Shown in pieces: positions 44,296-56,751 of a stretch of 64,000 nt of DNA. Below the pieces are notes generated by a model, which worked only from the letters and a program-made list of their open reading frames with translations, did no database searches and was not told the origin of the DNA. The position numbers and the translations under genes are program-made. The DNA is from Pilaira anomala (Eukaryota > Mucoromycota > Mucoromycetes > Mucorales > Mucoraceae), in contig JAIXMQ010000027.1 in NCBI GenBank assembly GCA_025716855.1, positions 248,001-312,000 of the forward strand, given 5' to 3'. Each line of letters begins with the position of its first letter. Position 1 is the stretch's first letter.

Positions 44296-44535
44296 ATCTT
44301 TTTTTTTTTACTTACTAAAGCCCATTTATCATCTTCATCCTTAAGACTAGTAGTAAGCATCACCCGGTTAGTACGAGGATCAGTAGGTAATACGTATATA
44401 ATCTATATATCATGATTTTGGTTTGATATTTATTATGGATTTCTTTGTTTCTTTGTTTCGTACCTGTCTCAAATCGTCTTCGTCTACTTCTTCTCTAATG
44501 GGTGGAATGACATCTGGATTAGGTAAACCGTTCAT
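43735..44535 (-). CDS. Nudix hydrolase, DIPP type, second copy with degenerate Nudix box
   Basis: Five exons: 44535-44464, 44402-44316, 44222-44156, 44051-43897 and 43830-43735 (158 residues). The order of elements is that of fungal DIPP/Aps1 proteins: QIIYVLPTDP, WAL-P-K, RETYEQTGVRGQIVGLVGSF, ELIKKWPGKKKRDRRWFTLE, EALSI. In the box (56-78) the leading Gly is Cys56, and the last catalytic Glu of REUXEE is Gln75; E62, R70, E71 and E74 are kept. So it probably binds but hydrolyses poorly. The protein is unlike the neighbour in sequence, so this is not a fresh tandem copy. The CT repeat 44244-44291 is in intron 2. Confidence 0.8.
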
Positions 44536-44992
44536 TATTAAAACAAAAATATATATATATATATATATATGAAAATAAAAAAAAAAAAAAAAAGGGTAAA
44601 AGGAGAGAAAGTCCCTATTAACAGATTCTTGGACCACTTTAAATATGTGCTATATACAGCCCTAAAAATAAACTGCCGGGAAGGGTGTCACCGCTCTATA
44701 CAGTCACAAGGAACTGAAAAAGAGAAAAAGAGGAACTGCAGCAGCAGCATATAAGAGCCTTGCTTTTTTTTTTTTGTATCAGTGATATATAAGACTGTAA
44801 GAAAAAAATAAAGAGATCCTTTTTATTTTCCATCATGATATGTTTTCTTTTTGATTTTGATTTTTTTATTTTTTTATATAGTAGTATACATAGATGACAC
44901 AAAAACAAAAAAGAGCAAAAAAAAAAAAAAAAAAAAAAAAAAATTGGAATATACAATATAAAGGGTAAGAAAATGAGATAAAAAGTGAATTT

Positions 44993-45740
44993 TTACATGA
45001 TATCCCAAAGATCTTCAAAGGCACAACATACTTTACCACATGCAACAGAAGCTGATAATGCGAAACTTGAAATACCTACATATATCATATCAGATATCTA
45101 TTTCGTATCCCCCTCCCCCCCTAAGATATTTTTCATCATCTTACCTATTTTTTCATCTGTATATTCATCAGCAAATGTATCAGGTCCCTTTGCCATAGCT
45201 CCAACAGCTACAACCACTGGTTGTCCTTCAGGTAAATCCTTGAAATATTTATACAAACGAACTTGAGGTGCATTCCAAGAAAGTGCTATCATAATTTTTA
45301 ATTTTCGATTTCTCTCTCTCTCTCTCTATTAAATTCTCACTCACCAATTCTTTTAGCATTTTCTGGTAAATAAAGGCTAACAGGAGGTGGTACAATTTCT
45401 AAAAGTTTTGTATTTCCTTCAACGTCACCTGAAATACTACCCCTTTCTAATAATTGAACTATTTCAAAGTGTCAGTTTTCTTATCTGATTTTTTTTTTTT
45501 TTTTTTTTTTTATATGTCACTGATTTACCCATTAAACCTGAAAAACGTTTAATTGTTCTTGGTATACGACAAGCAGGATTAATACGAATCACAACACCTT
45601 TTGCTGTATGAATATATACCTAAAATAAAAGTGTGAATACCCCATGATGAATTATTTCCATATATACCTTTCTTTACTTACTTCCAAGTGTCCTGATTTA
45701 TTTAAGGGACTATCTAATAATGTCAACAAACACTTTACAT

Positions 45741-45771
<31 letters not shown>

Positions 45772-46033
45772 AGTTAAAAATAAATAAAATAGATTTATTT
45801 ATTACCTGGTGAACAATATCAGGTCTAGCGTCAGCAATGTCTCTACCAAGTCTTTTCAAAATAGATTGATGTTCATCACAATTTAATAATTGCATTTTAC
45901 TGTCTGTACGGTAAGGGTGTAAACGTGCTGCTTCTAACGAGGCGTTTTCAAGGACAACGACTACTTTACGACTTTGAGGTTCAACGGGTTGTCCTTGTGT
46001 AGGAGCTTCATGCCATGAAGAGTCTTCGGACAT
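44993..46033 (-). CDS. EMG1: Emg1/Nep1, N1-specific pseudouridine methyltransferase of 18S rRNA
   Basis: Six exons: 46033-45806, 45732-45682, 45619-45529, 45458-45345, 45285-45145 and 45075-44993; 235 residues. [15 protein letters not shown] at the start, [74 protein letters not shown] and the end [20 protein letters not shown] are the SPOUT-fold Nep1 landmarks, in order. The enzyme acts in the nucleolus on the small-subunit rRNA and is essential for 40S biogenesis. The first ATG of the frame with good context is at 46033; a TTG two codons earlier was ignored. The C-terminus WDIM is normal for the family. Confidence 0.93.
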
Positions 46034-46121
46034 TATCAAATTTTTTTTTTTTTAAAAAAAGAAAGAACGGTGTTATGTATAAATAAAAAAGTTTTTTTTT
46101 TTTTTACATTTTATATGAACG

Positions 46122-46168
<47 letters not shown>

Positions 46169-46426
46169 ATGGCAGTCCCAGTAAAGAACACTGAATAGGA
46201 AGCCCTTTTTTCATTTTTATTTATTCAAGTTATTTAGAGTTAAAATAATAAGTGTCACTTGTCAAAAAAAAAAAAAAAAAAAAAAAAAGCTTAATACGTT
46301 AATGATAAATATTTTATTTAAAAAAAAAAAAAAAATTGAATAGATATTGTTCAACGAATTATATGACTTTTGATTGGAGTACCTTATTAGATCTACTCAC
46401 TGTAATTCGCTCTTTGACCATCTACA

Positions 46427-46467
<41 letters not shown>

Positions 46468-47210
46468 AACCTCTACAACTCGTTTTTTATTTTCGTTGTT
46501 CTTTTTACTCTTACTAATATAATTCATGTATTAGTGATCAATCGTTGAACCCAATCTGTATATATATAAAAAAAAACGCTATTTCTTAAAAGTTTATTGT
46601 TGATTTAAAAAAAGGAAAAAAAGCATAAATTATATGCTTAGGTAAAGTTTTTATGGTTGATATTAGATATCCCGACAAAAAATAAGACACAGCTTGTACT
46701 TACGATTCTCTCAATATTTACGCGAATAACAATAAAAAATAAAAAAGGGGAATTGTGGAAAAAAAAAAAATAGGTATATATACAGATAGACGTACTTTAT
46801 TCTTTTGAATTATCCCTTCAGTCGTTTATCACAAGCAAGTAGAATGCAGAAAACATCTTTTTTTCAAAAATTTAAACCACAGCCATCTCGAGCGGCATTT
46901 CGTTGACATAAGATCCACTTCAACCCTGAAAATCAACAAAAAAACACGCCTGATCACATCATTTTTTTTTTATTGTCAGTTCACCAACCTCGTTCTTGTA
47001 TTTTTACGACGGGATTTATGTGTATAGAACGAAAAAAAAAAGGGGAAAATTAACAAAGGTTTAAGGGGGGTTTTTTTTTAGCAGCACGAGAAGCTTAACT
47101 TACTGATGAAATCATTTTTTTTTTCAAGAGCAGTAGTAAAGTAAGTAAGGGAAAAAAAAAAAAAGAAGAAGAGATAACGTGCTTGACGATCTTTTTTTTT
47201 TTTTTTTTTT
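46034..47210. other. Intergenic, A/T homopolymers
   Basis: Long T-runs (46121-46160, 46428-46459), A-runs (46264-46288) and no supported gene. A 20-codon frame at 46844 (MQKTSFFQKFKPQPSR...) is too short to claim. Confidence 0.6.
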
Positions 47211-48200
47211 TTATTCAGGATGTAAAAGAACATATTCTCTAGTACTAGTACCGAATTTAAGAACATCCTTTGTCTTTAATTCAACAAAACGCGTACTAGG
47301 TATTTGCTCACCATTAAGAAAAGTACCATTTGTAGCTTCTAAATCGATAATAAAAGGCCTATAAAAGAGTTGAATTATTATTATTATTTTTTTTTTTGCA
47401 TTTGAGCTATACAAAAAAAAAAAAAAAACATACTTGACAACTTTCTTTGGTTTTGCAGTATCTGTATCTTCAGTCATTAACCTATACTGTATCACAGCAT
47501 GTTGCTTGGAACAAGAGGGATGATCAACAGGAATATCAACAACCTGTATTCAAAATAAGTTCTTCATATCAAAAAAAAAAAAAAAAAAAAAAAAAAATTC
47601 ACTTTTGTACTTTACCTTACGGTCACGTCCAATTAAATACGAACTCTGTCTATGAATATGCAACAAATCTATAGACAAATATAAATTTTAAATTACTTTC
47701 ATACGAAATAAAAAAATCTTGTACTTACCAATTTGTTTATCACCCTTAAACACGTAAAGTCTCCATTTAGTCTTTGGCACAGCAGCTTCTGAGGGTTCAT
47801 TGTATTTAAGCTCTACACCATTCACTGTGTTTGTTTCTGCTGCCAATTTTCCAGAAAGTCCAAAATTAGGTTCAATCTTTTCTACTACTTCTTCTTCTTC
47901 TTCTTTCGCATTATCTTCAGGTCTACCCCATTCATGCTTTACTGCTAACTTTTCTTTTCGGTCTCTTTTATCTTGTCTTCTCGATGCATCTGGTCGACTT
48001 TGATAAGGTGATCGACTTCGACGTCTAGCAGGTGGTGAACGTGAATCGCGTCTACGTCTAGCAGGTGGTGAACGTGAATCACGTCTACGTCTAGCAGGTG
48101 GTGAGCGTGAATCGCGTCTGCGTCTAGGTGGTGAGCGAGAACGAGAGTATCGGCTTGATCGAGTAGGTGATCTAGATCGAGATCTTGATGGAGAGCCCAT
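47211..48200 (-). CDS. RS-domain plus FHA-domain protein (SNIP1/Pml1-like)
   Basis: Four exons: 48200-47729, 47668-47616, 47543-47434 and 47358-47211 (260 residues). An Arg/Ser head with three tandem RDSRSPPARRR units precedes a linker and an FHA domain: WRLYVFKGDKQID..., YLIGRDRKVVDIPVDHPSCS, KQHAVIQYR, then DLEATNGTFLNGEQIPSTRF. The GR, S/K-x-H and NGT-x-NG motifs that bind phospho-Thr are all present. This layout is that of SNIP1, yeast Pml1 and plant DDL, components tied to pre-mRNA retention and splicing (RES complex) and to small-RNA processing. It acts in the nucleus. Confidence 0.9.
48019..48132. repeat. Coding minisatellite, 33-bp unit
   Basis: Three near-identical 33-bp units plus a partial one inside the RS head of the FHA gene, each encoding RDSRSPPARRR. 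Units differ by a few silent changes. Confidence 0.85.
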
Positions 48201-50103
48201 TATTATGGATGAAATATAAGGGTATATCGTCAGTTGTTTTTTTAATTTCAAAAGAAAAAAAAAGGGGGAAAGGAGTCACATCCACTTGTCTATATACACT
48301 ACATCCGATAAATCAAAATTGTATGTATGTATGTGTACAGTACATCATTTTCGTCATGTTAGATTATAGGTCTGGAAGATTGGGGGTAAAATAGGGAACA
48401 GTTCACACGGTTATTGTTAATACCGACTATTGAATTAGTATTTAAAGTGACGTAAAAAAAAATATATATTATATACTCTTTTTTTTTTTAGCACGAAAAA
48501 AAAAAAAGTCGAGGTTTTTTTTTTGTTCTGACAGGGCCCTTACACAAAATAACTCCTCAATAAAAAAAAAAAAAAAAAAAAGACTTTTTTTGATTTAGCA
48601 ACAGCAAGAAAAAAAAAAAAAAAAAATACAGTTCGAATAGGATATCAGTAAATGTAAATTATTAGAGAGGAAGGGCATTTATAGTAAATAAAAACCTTGT
48701 GATCAATAATTCCATATTAGGAAACCTGATAAGATTCCTGGAATTTTAAATAAATCTTCTCAAAATTCTATTTTCAAAAAGGTTAAAAAAAAAATCATTG
48801 TATGGGGTAATGCTATAAGACCAAAGGAATTCATTCATGGAAATCAAAATGTCAAAACATGTGTTTTCTTATAAATAATGTGGGTGGCATATAATGTATA
48901 TATGTGTGACAAAAAAAAAAAAAAAAAAAAAAGGTACAGTGTGCATTATTGTGAGGGTGCTAAACCCAGGTAATTTCTGTAAAAATGTACATCTTTTTAT
49001 TCTCACGTTTTCTTCTTGTCATTCTTTATAACCAATTGTATCTAATGAACCAGCGTTAAACATTCCATTCTGTTATCTTTTTTTTAAAAAAAAAAAGCGG
49101 AATAGAATTTTCATTTGGGCACACGATTCTGTTTTTTTTTTTTAGCTGATCCATTTTTTTTTTTTAAAAAAAAAAAAACCTCAAAATAGCATTAAAATTG
49201 ATAAACATGAACTCAAGGAACAGAATATGCAGTCAAAAACCTTAATTGTTTGATAACTGCGATCTATTATTTATTATATTAACAACAAAAAAAAAAAAGT
49301 TTCTTTTCTTTCTTTTTTTTTTTTTTTTCATTCGTCATTATCCATATATTTTTTTTTTCTCCGCATTGGTTTAATTTGATTCAAAATAGAGTAAAGAGGG
49401 GCATTTAAAAAAAAAAAAAAATAGAAAGTGTATCCTTCTTTTCCAAAATAGCGTGTGAGTCAATTCGGTTGTATCATTGGAAGAGAGAATTATTCTTCGG
49501 GATTATTGTTAAACCAAAATTTTATTCTAATTTCGAACCGCGTGTCATCATCAATATAAAACAAAAAAGACTGTCCCGTTTATAAAACATAGCCATCATA
49601 TTTAACCGAAAAACAATGACGATTTAATTATTACTACATTTTTCGGACCATTTGTAAGGCAAAAAGCATTGTTGACGTCTTATTGTAATTTTGTAATGCT
49701 TATTTATATTTAAATCGTAGAAACAACGTGATGAGTTATTAATTATAATCTTTAAAGCCGTCTTCTACTTCTTCCAAGTGTTCCAGACTTATTGAATAGA
49801 AAAAGTTGAGTCAGGTAGTACATCGCATTTATTATAAAATCTAATTGATTATTAATAAAGTTACAATTATACCTATTTTTTCTAATGTTTGTTTATAATT
49901 CATTGAGAAAAAAAAAAAAAAAAAAAGAAAAAAAAATCATCTAGAAAAAAAGATGTTCTTTTCTACATATATGTGTGTATACATGATTTATGTGTTTTCG
50001 GAACCCGATATAGAAAATCGTGGAATAAGTTACTTTAAAAATATGTTGAATTGGTCCCAAAATAGTGAGTCATTACGTACGATTCGATTTACCGTGTTCA
50101 CCA

Positions 50104-50141
<38 letters not shown>

Positions 50142-50749
50142 TTAGGACTGAATTATTGAAAAGGAATTATATGCAACCAGTCCTTCAGTCTATTCTGTAG
50201 CTGGTATCACTAAATAAAGGAATTGATTTACTTTGCAGCAGAAAAAAATATGTAAAAAAGGGACGTTGTTACTAACTTTTCCCCTTTATCTTTTTTTTTT
50301 TTTTTTTTTGGCTCAGCAGCAACCTTTCTTCTAAAAGAAAAATAAGTAAAATAGTTGAAATTAAATCGCAGCAGCTTTTCATTTTTTTGTACGTAACAAA
50401 AACGTTTATTTTATGTAAAAAGAATAAAATAGTAGTTACGATTGGGTCTATTTCAACTTCATAACCAATCAATGCAATAAATTTCTAAGACCTCCTTAAC
50501 CTTTTTTTTTTTTTTCGAGAAAAAAAAAAACTGTATAAATAGCTTGAAAAAAAAAAGTATATATAATAATTCCTCTTTAACTTTTAGACTTTACTTTTTT
50601 TTTTTTTTCTTCTTCTTCTTCTTCTTCTTTTCTATCTCATTACTGTCATTTTTTGTTTTTCCTTTCTAACAAAAACCTTCTTCCCCCCCCCCTCCCCCAC
50701 CCCCACACTTTTTTTTTTGGATTTGAAAAAATAAAAAAAAAACAATAAG
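48201..50749. other. Intergenic
   Basis: About 2.5 kb between the divergent FHA and P-type ATPase genes. Many A/T tracts, no frame with protein-like composition. The short frames at 49953 and 50272 are not genes. A C-rich tract at 50683-50705 sits just upstream of the ATPase start. Confidence 0.6.
50683..50705. promoter_or_regulatory. C-tract (i-motif / G4-like) before the ATPase gene
   Basis: C10-T-C5-A-C5 about 45 bp upstream of the ATG, flanked by CTTCTTCTTCTT (50610-50628) and poly-T. The opposite strand is a G-run set able to form a G-quadruplex. A pyrimidine-rich promoter or leader is common in fungal highly expressed genes. Confidence 0.4.
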
Positions 50750-51331
50750 ATGTCTGACAACGAAAATGTTGCATTGGCACCTGCCTATCATACACAAACA
50801 ATTGATGAAGTGGCTAAAACTCTTGACACAAATGTAGAAACGGGACTTTCTACACAACAAGCAACTGCTAATCAATCCACCTGCGGTTTCAACGAATTAT
50901 CAGCAGACGGTGGACCGGCCTGGGTCAAGGTCATTATTAGTCAATCGCTTGATATTATGAACTGGATCTTTGTTGCCTTGGCTATCGCTTCTTACTGTTT
51001 AGCAGATTATATCACCGGTTCCTTATTAATGTTTATTGCCATCCTTAATTTCTATCTTGGTTTCTCTCAAGAATATGCTGCTGAGCAAACATTAGCCGCT
51101 CTTCGTAATTTATCTTCTCCTTCAGCTGAAGTCATTCGTGACGGTGTTGAACAAACAATTCCTAGTCGTGAAATCGTTCCCGGTGACATTTTACTTGTAA
51201 AGGAAGGTGACTCCGTTGCTGCCGATGCTAGATTGATTTATGTTTCTAACCTTGAAGCGGATGAAGCTTTATTAACTGGTGAATCGCTTCCTGTTGCTAA
51301 ACAATTAGTTGTCCTTGAACAGCCTGGTAGG

Positions 51332-51373
<42 letters not shown>

Positions 51374-53826
51374 ATGACTTACATAATCTTTTTTTTTTTT
51401 TTTGACTTTTTATAGATGAACCTCTTGGAGATCGTATTAATATGCTCTATTCTTCTACACTCATTTCTAAGGGCAGAGGTCAAGCTATTGTCACTTCAAC
51501 TGGTATGAAGACCGAAATTGGTAAGGTAGCTTCTAAATTAAGTGATTCGGGAGACAGCGACCGTACCCGACTCCAAAAGAGTCTTGATAAAATGTATATT
51601 CTTTTGCTTGTGGGTTCTGTTATTGCTGTTATTATTGTATTGGCATCTGTCAAATTCAAGGCTGATTATGATACAGGTATGTATGCCATGACTGCCGCAC
51701 TTGCTTTCTTACCTGCTGGTTTAACTACTGTCATGACCGTGACGCTTGTCTTGGGTGGTAAAGAAATGACACGACAAAAGGCGGTTGTGCGTAAATTGAA
51801 ATGTCTTGAAACACTTGGTTCTGTTACCAATATCTTCTCTGATAAGACGGGTACTTTAACAATGGCTAAAATGGTCGTTGTTCGTTTCTGGACTCCTCTT
51901 GAAGGTTATTTTTATGTGACCCCGAATGGTTTGGCTCCTACGGGTGATGTTTATCGTACTCATGATCGAATTACTGATAAGATGAGTGATGACCCTGATG
52001 CCGAATTTGTGGATAAGAATAACTTGACTCCTGAAATTGCTCATTTAGTTCAATGTGCTGCACTTTGTAATATGTCGAGTATTTACCCTCGTGAAAACGA
52101 TGGAGTCACCATTGAAGACGATAAGAAGCCTGCTGTGGAGGAGGACACTGCTGACGGAGCTGATTCGGATGACTGGATTGCCAGTGGTGCACCTACTGAA
52201 GTGGCTCTCCAAGTGTTTGCTCATAAATTTGGTATGGGCAAACCTGATTTGACTGCCAATGGCTGGGAACTTCTTGCCGAATTCCAATTCGATTCTACTA
52301 TTAAGCGTATGTCTACTATTTGTTTAGATAAGAACACTGGTTTGGTCTATGTCTTTACAAAAGGTGCTGCTGAACGTGTTATTACACTCTGTAACAACTT
52401 GCCTTCTGAGAAGGCTCGTGACCAAGTCTTGGAAAATGTAAGTACTTTAGCCTCTAAAGGTTTGCGTGTCATGGGTATGTCTTATCGTAAATTAGATTTA
52501 CCCGCCGATGTTAAGCCGGAAGAACTTCAACAGAGAAGTCGTGATGAAATCGAACGTGATCTTACTTTCCTCGGTCTTACTGGTATTTATGATCCTCCTA
52601 GAAAAGAATCAAGACAAGCTGTAAGTGAAGCTCATCGTGCTGGTATCTCGGTTCACATGCTCACGGGTGATCATGAAATTACTGCTACTGCTATTGCTAA
52701 AGAAATCAATATTTTGAAAAAGAATATGACTGACGCTGATCTTAAACGTCTTGTGATGACCGGTACTGCTTTTGATGCCATGACGGATGAGGAAATTGAT
52801 AACCTCGTTGATTTACCTCTTGTCGTTGCTCGTTGTTCCCCTGAGACAAAGGTCAAGATGATTCAAGCTTCTTCTCGTCGTAACAATATCTCTGCTATGA
52901 CTGGTGATGGTGTCAATGATTCCCCTTCTCTTCGTATCGCTGATGTTGGTATTGCTATGGGTAAAAACGGTAGTGATGTCGCTAAGCAAGCTTCGGATAT
53001 TATTTTGACGGACGATAACTTTGCTACCATTATTCGTGCTATTGCTGAAGGTCGTCGTATCTATCAAAACATGCAACGTTTCCTTTTGTATTACTGGATT
53101 TTGTTGTTTGGTTTAGCTATTCTTGTCTTGGTCTGTTTAGCTCTTCGTGATCCTGAGGGTCGTAGTGCTGCTCCCATGTCTACTCTTCAAATGATTTATA
53201 TTTATGTCATCATGACTCCTCCTGCCGGTACTCTTAGTACACAACCCGCCTCCAAAACTGTCATGAAGGAACCTCCACGTCCTCCTACTGAAAGTATTTT
53301 CAACAGAGAAATTACTATGGATACCATTGTTTATTCTCTTGGCATTACCGCTTCTTGTTTAATTGCTTTGCTTGTACCTCTTTATACCTTAGGTAATGGT
53401 GTTGGTGGTGTCAATTGTGACTCCAACTATGTTGCTGGTGCCTGTGATTCTTTCTTCAGAGGTCGTACTTCACTTTTGGTTACTTTCACATTCTCTGCTT
53501 TAGTGATCATGGTTCATTGTCGTAGTTACCGTAACTGCGAATGGAACTTGGCTGGTATCCGTGAAACACTTCGCTCCAAGACTTTTACCTATACTTTTAT
53601 CTTTGATCTTGTTACCCTTTGTATCTTTATGTATATCCCTCAAGTTGCTATCGTAGGTTTCCGTATGCTTGCTATTACTTGGGAATGGGGTCTTTGTGTT
53701 GGTTTGATTATCTTTATGATTATTTACGGTGAAGTCTACAAATATGTCAAGCGTACAATGATGAAACCTGTTGACTCTGGTTATTTGGATGATGATGAAT
53801 ATGAACTTCAAAATAACGATGATTAG
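50750..53826 (+). CDS. P-type ATPase, type IID-like (ENA family), with unusual M4/M6 residues
   Basis: Two exons, 50750-51326 and 51416-53826, 995 residues. The actuator has LTGESLPV; the phosphorylation site is SDKTGTLTM (Asp335); KGAAERV, MLTGDHEIT and MTGDGVNDSPSLR complete the P and N domains. About 10 membrane spans are seen. The closest class from memory is fungal ENA Na+/K+-efflux ATPases (IVRKL..LE.LG.V..I.SDKTGTLT order). M4 has PAGL (292-295) where SERCA has PEGL and ENA usually has IPSSL. M6 reads IMTPPAGTL where SERCA has an Asp-Gly. So the ion-binding side chains are non-standard and the substrate is uncertain. It has strong codon bias toward C/T third bases, as highly expressed genes do. 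Confidence 0.88.
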
Positions 53827-55284
53827 ATGAAAAAATTAACCGAAAAAAAAAAAAAAAAATCCAGACACCATTACTATTTTATTAATATTCTCTATCATTT
53901 ATTTTCTACCCTTTTTTTTTTTTTCATTCTTTCCTCCCTTGTATTCTAATGTTCTCTTTTTTATTTAACCACCATCACTTCTCTATAAATATATTCGCAC
54001 TTTTTACATTTTTTTTTATAAATAAAATTGTATAGACTTTTTTTTTTAAAAACTTCAAAAACCATTTGTTATTAAAAACTTCTGAATAAAAATTACATAA
54101 TAGCTATAATGACACCTTTTTCTTTTTTTCAGTTGAAAGTTTCATATTTATATACTTCTTTTGAGCTATTATTAATAAGTCAACCATTCATCGACATTTT
54201 TTTTTTTTTTACTCATGGAATATCCATTTTTTTTTCTATGCGTATTATTCCAAATAAAACGGTTCCTGTAAATACTACCGAGGTGCCAAAAAAAAAAAAA
54301 AAAAAATATACGCCTAAATAGACATATTATTATGTTGGTATATTACCATTAAAACATACCAAAATAAGAAATGTCAAAATTACAGTCAATCACATCATAC
54401 ACGCTGTCATTTTTTTTTTTTAAAAAAAAACAACAATACGGATAATTTCGCGGTAAATCATTACGGGAAGATCTTCCTGCGATAAACAAACTAAAAATAT
54501 ATTTTCAAAATCTTTGGGCCGTGTTTGATGTCATTGTATATGTCATTACGGAGTTACTGACGAAAATACCAGATGGAATTATATGATGCGATTTTAATAC
54601 AGCACCACATCGGTTATTAGACAAATTCACTCACTAAATGTACTTTATTTTCATTTATTTGTTCATATATAATACCTAGCATATATCACTATTTGATTGT
54701 CTGGTGGGTAATATATGGCTCATGCGGCATGTCATAGTGTAAATATTACTGTTCTTCTTCTTTGAACCTTCCTTCCTTAGTTAAATTGCTGATACAAAGA
54801 TACTATTTAAAGCAATTAATATTAAAGTATTTTCGATTTGACTGAATAGATTACCTTTTTTATAGCATCAAACATGGATCCATCATTCCATCTTTCTTTC
54901 TTTTAACAGTTCCTACGATGATTAATCATTTATTTCTTCCGTGTTTTAAAGAATACTATATTGTTGTTTTGTATGACTTTATCGGCTTATTCATCCATTT
55001 ACCACCCTCTTTCACATTCGACTTGTGCTTGTTTGTTTCTTCTGTTTTTTTTTTAAAAAAAAATGACGATTTAAGGTTTCCAGACGTAAATGTTTTTTTA
55101 AAAAAAAACTCAAGTTATCTTACATCGTTCTATAGTGATGTAACCTCCGTTTCTTATTGATTGATTATAGTACATTAACAAAATATAAATGATTTTTTTT
55201 CTATTTAAATAAATGAATTAACTAGTTCTCTTCCATTTTATTAATATTGGATTTGCTCAAGTTTCGATCATTAAATAATATCTG

Positions 55285-55322
<38 letters not shown>

Positions 55323-56640
55323 ATTTAGTTAGTAAAAACATTTATAATATTATTGCTCATCTGTAAAGTATAGTTATGTAAGAGGCTCATTCTGTATTCA
55401 ATTTCTGATACATTTTATTATCTTTATTTCTTATTACTTTATGTATATCCATTTATTTTAGAAATAAAAAAAGCTCAAAAATAATTCATTTCTGGTATAA
55501 ATATGATAACAAGTAAACGTTAAGTTTGCTGAAAATCTTAAAAGTTAAGATTAGGATTTCATTAATCTGAAAAAAGAAGTTGTGTTTATACTAAAATAAA
55601 GAGTAAAAAAGAATCTGGGTCTACGACAGTCTCTAGATTAGAAATAATGTATGTGCTACACATCGAGAGCTTTGTGATACCGGGATATTAATTATTTGTG
55701 AGAAATTAAGGAGCGAGAATTAATATTGTCAAGTAAAAGGTGGTGGAACCACCCATTAAATAGTAATCAACAATGTTAAAAGATATATAACTGGCATATA
55801 TCAATTTCGTTCAAACGACTTCTTAATTCAATTCTAAAATTTAGGAACACCTGTATGTAAGTAAAAAAATATAATTATCTTTACAGATCTTTAAAAAACA
55901 CTCTTTTTGTGATGACAGACTACAATTATTAAAAATAATGAAACAGTAAAATATAGTTCATCTGCATCTTCTATAAAAAAGAAGGACTATGTAACTAATA
56001 AAAAATCTCTTTCACTATCACACAATAAAAAGCTGCATAAAATTATATGGCAAACGATATATAGTATATAGCCTTACCATTGTGTGATGAGATAATTATA
56101 CTTCAAAAAATTATTTTCAAATTTCTTGAAAAAAAGGAGTATTAAAGTTGTTTAAAAACGAAATTTGAATGGCAGATTCTTTCATCCTCTCCTACAATTA
56201 TTAAAAACATTAAGTACTTATTTTACAGTCATGCGTTAACTATCTTTTTTTTTATGAGTTAAGAACAGATTGAGGACCGATTGTCACTGGAGCTCGCATT
56301 AACCACTCATTTGACTGTTATTTGATTTCCTTTTTTTATATATTTAAATATGATACTTCCTTACCACTACCATCTTAATATCTCTTCTTTGATAACATAG
56401 GTTATCCCGACAAGAAATTGTTTGAAGAAATTAATAAGCTTAAAGCCTATAAAATATATGTTGTTGACAGTGGCAAGTCACATCAAAGCTCTAATAACTT
56501 TATCAAAAAGAAGTGATTCATTGTCTAATAAATCTCAATAGAAAATACTCTTTTCTGTGCAGATTGCATGTGTTTGACAGGGAAGATACTCTACCGGGAC
56601 CGGTTAGGACGAGATGGTCAGCTCATTTTTTTTTTAAAAA
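53827..56640. other. Intergenic / repeat-rich
   Basis: No supported gene. T-runs (54406-54421, 55286-55318), an inverted repeat ATCACACAAT/ATTGTGTGAT at about 56010 and 56083, and broken frames. Frames at 54109 and 54918 are homopolymer artefacts. Confidence 0.55.
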
Positions 56641-56693
56641 AAATGGGTGGGTGACGGAAATTCCCCTCTTAGGAAATCAAGGTGAGTGACGTT
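56641..56693. repeat. Direct repeat, copy 1
   Basis: Reads GGGTGGGTGACGGAAATTCC, then CCTCTTAGGAAATCAAGG and TGAGTGACGTTT. It matches 57983-58038 with few differences. The two copies bracket the decayed gene at 56750-57860. Confidence 0.75.
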
Positions 56694-56751
56694 TAATTTT
56701 TCCCATAAAATAACTGTTTCACTGTACTCACTCTAAAAGCTAACCTTATTC

